NCBI GenBank assembly: GCA_026260175.1
Contig: JAKCWW010000417.1
Location: 23,167 to 87,166 of the forward strand
Reading direction: 5' to 3'
Length of the DNA: 64,000 nucleotides
Origin: Reticulitermes lucifugus
Taxonomy: Eukaryota > Arthropoda > Insecta > Blattodea > Rhinotermitidae
Every line of letters begins with the position of its first letter. The stretch's first letter is position 1. The notes beneath the pieces were generated by a model that worked only from the letters and a program-made list of their open reading frames with translations, was not told the origin of the DNA and made no database searches. Both the position numbers and the translations under genes were made by a program. Below, in pieces: positions 58,860-64,000 of the stretch.

Positions 58860-61800
58860 TTGGTCCTTTGGAATCTGATGGTTTCCTAGTAATACTCGTA
58901 TACTGGTATTGGCTTATATTGAACTGAAACAGAGGCACATTATTCCGACGTAAAACGTTTATAACAAAAGTATAGTAAAACACAAAAATAAATCCCGAAA
59001 CTGCGAAGGACTCACAGTGTTTACAAATGTGCGGCAGGTCTAATAACTAGAAATTTACATTACGTACGTAGCTAGTAACATTCAGAAATATGTCTTCACA
59101 TAATGGTGTACTTTGACATTTATCACAGGATTTTTGAAAGAAGTTCCTGAAATGACGAAATATTCGAGAGTACTGAGGAACTCCTAGCACTGTTCTCCAA
59201 ATTGTTCAACTTTTTCAGTTGTTTATAAAACAAACGGGTAGATGTCATTACACACTAAAAAGATTATGCTACGAAAGAGATCATGGCTGTAAAACCAGAC
59301 ACGCTTGGAAGTGGGCTCCTAGCCACTCTAGATAGAATGCTCTTCCCACACATTCTCAAATATTTACCTTATAAGAGAAGAAAAATTGGTTAGTAAGCAG
59401 AAAAATTCGCACTGTGTTCAGCAGGCTTTCAGCACGAAGGTATAGCACGTTAAATTAGACCACTCGGTTCTCTTGAATTGTTGTGTAAACAAAAAAATTA
59501 TAAAAGGGACTTGGAACAGCTTTATTGATAACGTTAATGTGAGTTTACAGAAACACAATAACAGTGCCGTTGTTATATGAGAGATATGTAGAGTGTAAAA
59601 CAAAAAGCAGCTTCATTACTTTAACACAAAACTAGGGGAGATACTAAAATGAAAATTATAAGGCACAGGGTTACTGCGAGAGGGTGAAAAGTAAAATTCG
59701 TCTATCAGAGACCAAAAAACTCACAGCAACAAAGTTTGCCTTTTAAAGTTTATAACCACTCAGCGGAACCTGAAATTCACGGCTTTTATGGGAATCGAAG
59801 TTTCGACACACAATTCTCTATATCTCTTTCAATTGATCCTCTGTCTAAACCATTTTAGTCCAGCCTAGACCTGTACGCCTAGCATCCCACCTGGAGTATT
59901 ACCATAAAAATATCCGCTCAAAATTTTGTATTAATTCTTATTCTTTAATGCGTGCTTCTTGTCCCGCCACTCTAGTGCTTCTGAAAGGCAATACACATGT
60001 ACTTGCATATCAAGGAACTTGTGTGCGAATCCTTCCTCTTAAAATGCTGCTTACGTAGCCCACACTTGCATTGATAAACCTAGTGCATTATAATTCTTCG
60101 TTTACGGTATGGCTGCTTTTGAAATTACAAATGATACTTTGTGTTTAGTAAGTGGAAATTTTTTGAAAGTAGAATGTAGGAAACTGAGAATGGTTTTCTC
60201 AAGTGTTTAGCTCTAACACTTCCCAGGTTGGATGGCGTTACTAGTATTATTATATAGGTTTTACCGCATCATAAGAGCGCATCGCCCTTCTAAAACTGTT
60301 ATAGAACAGACAGAACATTATACGAAATCCCCATATTTTTCTGTTATTCCTTACTGTTATTTTACTTAATAAACCTAGTCTAATGTTGATATTGTTAGAC
60401 CTATACGCCATTTGGCGTCACGATGCATTCCCATAGTCCACCGTTTCAATTCCTATCCAATTTACCATACAAAGAATATTGTTACACCATTTGACAGCAC
60501 AGTAGCACTTTAGCTGATAACTCTCTGAAATAAATCACTACTTATAATTATCCCATCATTCTTTATTCCAATGCTCATTTCATAAGTAATCCCAGGAGCT
60601 GACGTAACAATTTTACGAAATACAGAAAAAATTGCAAGTCTTTAAACATTTTTGTTGTGATGAATATAGTTTAATAAATGTTGAATAAATGAAATTCAAG
60701 TCAGAAATTTTGTTTGAGAAGTATTATTGAGAGTCAGACATTTTCATAGTATACCTGCGTTTATGACTGATGATGATGATGATGCGTATTATGAAAACGG
60801 TAATCTGTTGACTCCATAATCCTCATGTTTTACGTATGACAGTATATCACATAATAGATCTCTGTAACGCAGATTTGGCTCGATGTGTAGAAGGGTGCTT
60901 CAAACACAGTTTGTTCAGGCCACTGTTCTGAATATAAATACAGAATTCCCATCCAGAGTTTTGATGGAATTTTACGCTGAAAATTCTAATGAAAATAAAA
61001 AAATAATACAAACTATTTTACTTTAAAAAATCATGAATGATAAATTGTTTATCTAAACTAACTATTGTGTTTATTTCGTTAAATTTACATTCGTACAATT
61101 AAGATAAACTTGAAATATGTAGTTAAACTATTTTAATTTTCCCATTTTAGGTCTATGTAATGTATGTATGTATGACTAAGAGAAGGGAGTAATATGAATA
61201 TTGAAAAAGTCTAGAATCAGGAACTTCAGGACTTTTACTGATTATTCCTCGTCTAATTTTGTTTAGGTCTTTAAACGAAGAAGTATAATAATGACAATAA
61301 TCTTGCAGGTAATGGTGAAGCACAAATTCTTAAAAACTTTCAATAAAGACCTTGAAGAATGGAGATGGATTTGTACATAGGATCGGAGGATTACGATATC
61401 GTGTATTTAGAGCGACAGCTGTTGAGAGAGTGGGTTGAAGTCGACCAGCTCAGGAAGGGTTCACTGTAAGACTTCCGTTAGAATGTCAATAACATTTCCG
61501 GTTATACAAAAGCCAGGAATATCTTGACAAACTTAGCAAGTACAAACTCTCAAAAAATATCATAAACCTTAAAGCTACGTACTTAGTGACGTAGCTACAC
61601 CACATAGAGAGGCGGGAAAAGAAATGTAATAACAAAATATATTTTTGTGAGGAAACTTACAACTTAATGTGAAAATTAGAGTTAGCCACCAAAACAACAA
61701 TTTAAACAAAGCTATGAAGCTGCATTAAAGCTTTTTTCAATTAAGAAATCATGTTAATACAAACGCATATTACCATCAAGTTCGTAAATACTTAAATCAG

Positions 61801-63055
61801 TGAGGATCGTGAAGTGTTGTAATTATAAATGTTAATATGATCTCCCATTTCTCTCATGTTACCTGAAAATGTGAACATATGTTACCATGCATGATCACAC
61901 ATGTAAAAGCAACAATGTTTACAGCAAAAATTTCAAAACTTAAGAAGAGTGGCGTTATTTTTGTTCCCAGAGCAGAATTCTAAAGCTAGCATTCTTGAAC
62001 ATTTTTTAAGATGGGAAGTTGGACATTATTAAGGTGAGACAGCCTTCATGCCGACTCTCAGGAAAATAAGTTAAGTTAGTGTGTACTTGAACCATGGAAA
62101 GGACTGGCGGACAGATAGACTACGCTCCTTAATAGATTTTCGAAGGAGAAACTGGGTTTTGTCGGAGATGTGGAAATAAAATGACAGCGAATCTCACTTC
62201 AGGAGAAGTTTCGCTCTCTTAATTGGTCATAAGTAACTTGAAAACACAGAATTTTTCATCTGAAGAACTGTGCCAATTCCGGCATTTGCTCTCGTCTTAA
62301 ATGAACCTATCTACTTCTTTGTTGCGGCAGTCTCCAGCTCCACACGCTTCCTAAATATAAAGTGTAAACCAAATTAAGTTTACACCTCTCGTGTAACCGC
62401 AGTTGTTTGTATTAGACAAACGATGTTTGGAAGGACCACGTAATCATGCGAATATGTTCTGAAGTGTGGGAATTTGTAGAATATTAGGTAATGTCAGTTT
62501 CTATGTCCTGAGAACAATCAACTTGGACACGGTAAAAATTAAAACTGCTTAAGTTTGCAAGGAAACCCTTTAAGTCTTTGATCTTATTGACGTCCACCGA
62601 AAGCATACGGGCATACACATTTATTGAATGAGCAAAAAAATTGAAAAACAATTTTCAGTGATTAACGTCGTAAGGAAAAATATTTTAGAGTGATTAAACA
62701 TCTTTATGGATGGTTCTTAGTACTCCTGTTCCGTATTTCTACCAACACACGTGTTATTAAAACGAGCGTCCTACTCTTTCTCTCTTACTGGTCAGCAGTC
62801 AGAACTTTGGGTCCGGAAGTTAGTAAAGCTAATTCGTCATATGTAGCTTCTTCAGTCCAACAGGTTTTTGTGACGAGAGACTCGAAATTATGAAGTCATC
62901 GATTGCACGAAATAATACAATTTTGGTGCGGCAGTTAGCTCTGAAACTCCCTAGAAAATTACAAAATTGCGGTGATGGTTCTGCATCCTGATTCTCCAAA
63001 TGATGTGGTCCTATGCGACCTCGTAAGCCTCTTAACATTTACGAACCCCACATAA
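58860..63055. other. Unannotated AT-rich DNA
   Basis: Over 4 kb with only short frames (longest 67 codons at 62690, no motif) and a short (GAT)n run at 60767-60785. No gene or nameable repeat seen. Confidence 0.4.
60767..60785 (+). repeat. (GAT)n microsatellite
   Basis: Six GAT units. Confidence 0.8.
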
Positions 63056-63057
63056 TC

Positions 63058-63330
63058 TCTTCTTATTATGACACTAGAAGGCCATACAACACTAATTTTA
63101 CCCGCTGTTTTACATGGGTGTGAAAGTTGGTCTCTCATTCTAAGAAGGTTCATAGTCTGATGTCATTTAAAAACAAAGCGCACATGAGACCTTGTGGTCC
63201 TACGAAACTGGAATTAGTAGGAACATGAAAAAAACTTCATAAATATGAGCGTCATAAATTTGAAGCAACCCGATATCACCAGGATAATAAAATCAAGAAA
63301 TGTCATATTGGCCTAGCATTCAGCACTCCT
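63058..63330 (+). pseudogene. Non-LTR retrotransposon fragment, C-terminal region (degenerate)
   Basis: The DNA word ACACTAATTTTACCCGCTGTTTTACATGGGTGTGAAAGTTGGTCTCTCATT, taken with a frame change, reads LILPAVLHGCESWSL, the conserved block after the LINE polymerase domain. Further on, KKLHKYER is in the place of 'RKLHNEEL', and PDITRIIKSRNVILA in the place of 'PSIxRxIKSRRMRWAGH'. Stops and frame changes throughout. It is on the plus strand, opposite to its relatives at 4.1 and 57.2 kb. Confidence 0.78.
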
Positions 63331-63454
63331 GACGAAAAGTACGACGTTCAATATCATAAATGCTGAAGATAAGAGACAATTTGGGAGGCATATGCGTAGA
63401 GTGAGGAAATATTAAAGTGAGAACTGTTACACTTAACGATACTTTAAAATGCTG

Positions 63455-63690
63455 AAGTTATGTATCTTTGGTGAAAAATTAATAAAATATGTGTAACGGA
63501 ACATTGGTGGAATGATACTGACAGGGGAAAACCGAAAAGTCTGAGAAAACCCTGTCCCATTGCTACTTTGTCCACTAAAAATTCCAAATAAGGTCCAAGG
63601 CGGGCACTTGCAGTGAATCTGACCTTGTGGTGGTTACCTATATCAACTTTTGCAGAAGTCTTAAGGATCGACTGATTTGTTGACCGGACC
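63455..63690 (-). repeat. Dispersed repeat reading VDKVAMGQGFLRLFGFPLSVSFHQCS (decayed)
   Basis: The 100-codon minus-strand frame contains KVRFTASARLGPYLEFLVDKVAMGQGFLRLFGFPLSVSFHQCS. I know 'VDKVALGQVFSxYFGFPCQxSFHxLLH' as one of the commonest repeat-derived words in cockroach and termite protein predictions. It marks an interspersed repeat and not a host gene. Confidence 0.55.
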
Positions 63691-63919
63691 GCAGACGTAA
63701 CTGCAGGGTCAATTATTTTCCTTATATTTCGATAGACACTGACCATTTCGAAAAATGTTCGAAATGTGAGTTCTAATTACGTATATTACATAATATCGGG
63801 CCCTCGTGAACTTGGTAATAAATCTTACTGTTTCATAAAGAGCCGAGGATTTATTCACTAAGTGAATATTAGTGACTTTACATTTAAAACTCTTCTGCAT
63901 GCAATTAGCTAGTTAATAG

Positions 63920-64000
63920 CTTTTATTTTAACCAACTCATGCACTACAATTTTGTCGTCATATATACCCCTACATATGTTTCGACTACTTATTAGTCATC
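63920..64000 (-). mobile_element. Hammerhead-bearing repeat family, copy cut by the window end
   Basis: On the minus strand the hammerhead segment is followed by GTAGTGCATGAGTTGGTTAAAATAAAAGC, the counterpart of AGTGCATTTAGTTGGTGATAAAA in the 18.7-kb element. The 5' part lies beyond the window. Confidence 0.6.
63963..64000 (-). ncRNA. Hammerhead ribozyme-like motif 12 (partial at window edge)
   Basis: The minus strand reads GA-T-GACTA-ATAAG-TAGTC-GAAAC-ATAT-GTA-GGGG. Helix II has five perfect pairs, GAAA is intact, and helix III with loop ATAT and triplet GTA is identical to the 18.9-kb copy. Only the final GA of the CUGANGA core is inside the window. The prediction is that the next bases beyond 64000 are the complement of CTGAN, followed by CCCC-like sequence for helix I. 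Confidence 0.6.

Noticed and set aside
1-64000. CRISPR arrays, bacterial operons, ribosome binding sites, phage or plasmid functions
   Set aside because: No regularly spaced direct repeats and no dense coding; codon-poor, stop-rich DNA with SINEs and LINEs indicates an animal nuclear genome.

Overview
This window looks like AT-rich, non-coding DNA from a large insect genome. No cellular protein-coding gene, rRNA or functional tRNA could be supported: the open frames are short, interrupted, and in most cases either chance frames or decayed transposon proteins. Several repeats are of kinds I remember from cockroach, termite and other polyneopteran genomes: SINE tails with a CCTTCATGGCGTGT-like segment, a repeat reading LVEVYRHFGGTC, and a repeat reading DKVAMGQGFLRLFGFP. 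A polyneopteran, perhaps a cockroach or termite, is my best guess; it rests on recall and not on a search.

Layout. 1-8.4 kb: a tRNA-type SINE (antisense), a LINE C-terminal fragment (antisense), and a broken LINE reverse transcriptase (7.27-7.85 kb) ending in a tract that carries a hammerhead-ribozyme-like motif. 8.6-14.6 kb: miniature DNA transposons (two or three hAT-like, one pogo/Tigger-like) and SINE pieces. 16.3-19.1 kb: a cluster of hammerhead-like motifs, including an inverted pair and the best copy of the window (18954-18996), which lies inside a 346-bp inverted-repeat element. 20.7-34.2 kb: four SINEs, two more inverted hammerhead-like pairs (26.8/27.2 kb and 32.0/32.9 kb) and two old repeat pieces. 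34.5-41.3 kb: a probable terminal-inverted-repeat element, microsatellites, a diverged duplication, another hammerhead-like motif and a possible hAT end. 41.8-49.7 kb: a SINE tail, a degenerate Tc1/mariner-type transposase (antisense), and an intact SINE with 14-bp target duplications. 51.5-64 kb: two antisense SINEs of the second family, three LINE fragments, one further hammerhead-like motif, and one more cut by the window end.

The most interesting thread is the set of about twelve small RNA-motif repeats on both strands. They share the order CTGANGA, a short GC hairpin, GAAA, then a tiny hairpin ending in GTA or a related triplet. This is the order of a minimal type I hammerhead ribozyme such as those known from Penelope-like retroelements and animal retrozymes. 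Three pairs are arranged head to head as foldbacks. No Penelope-like reverse transcriptase or GIY-YIG endonuclease was seen, so these would be non-autonomous or truncated copies.
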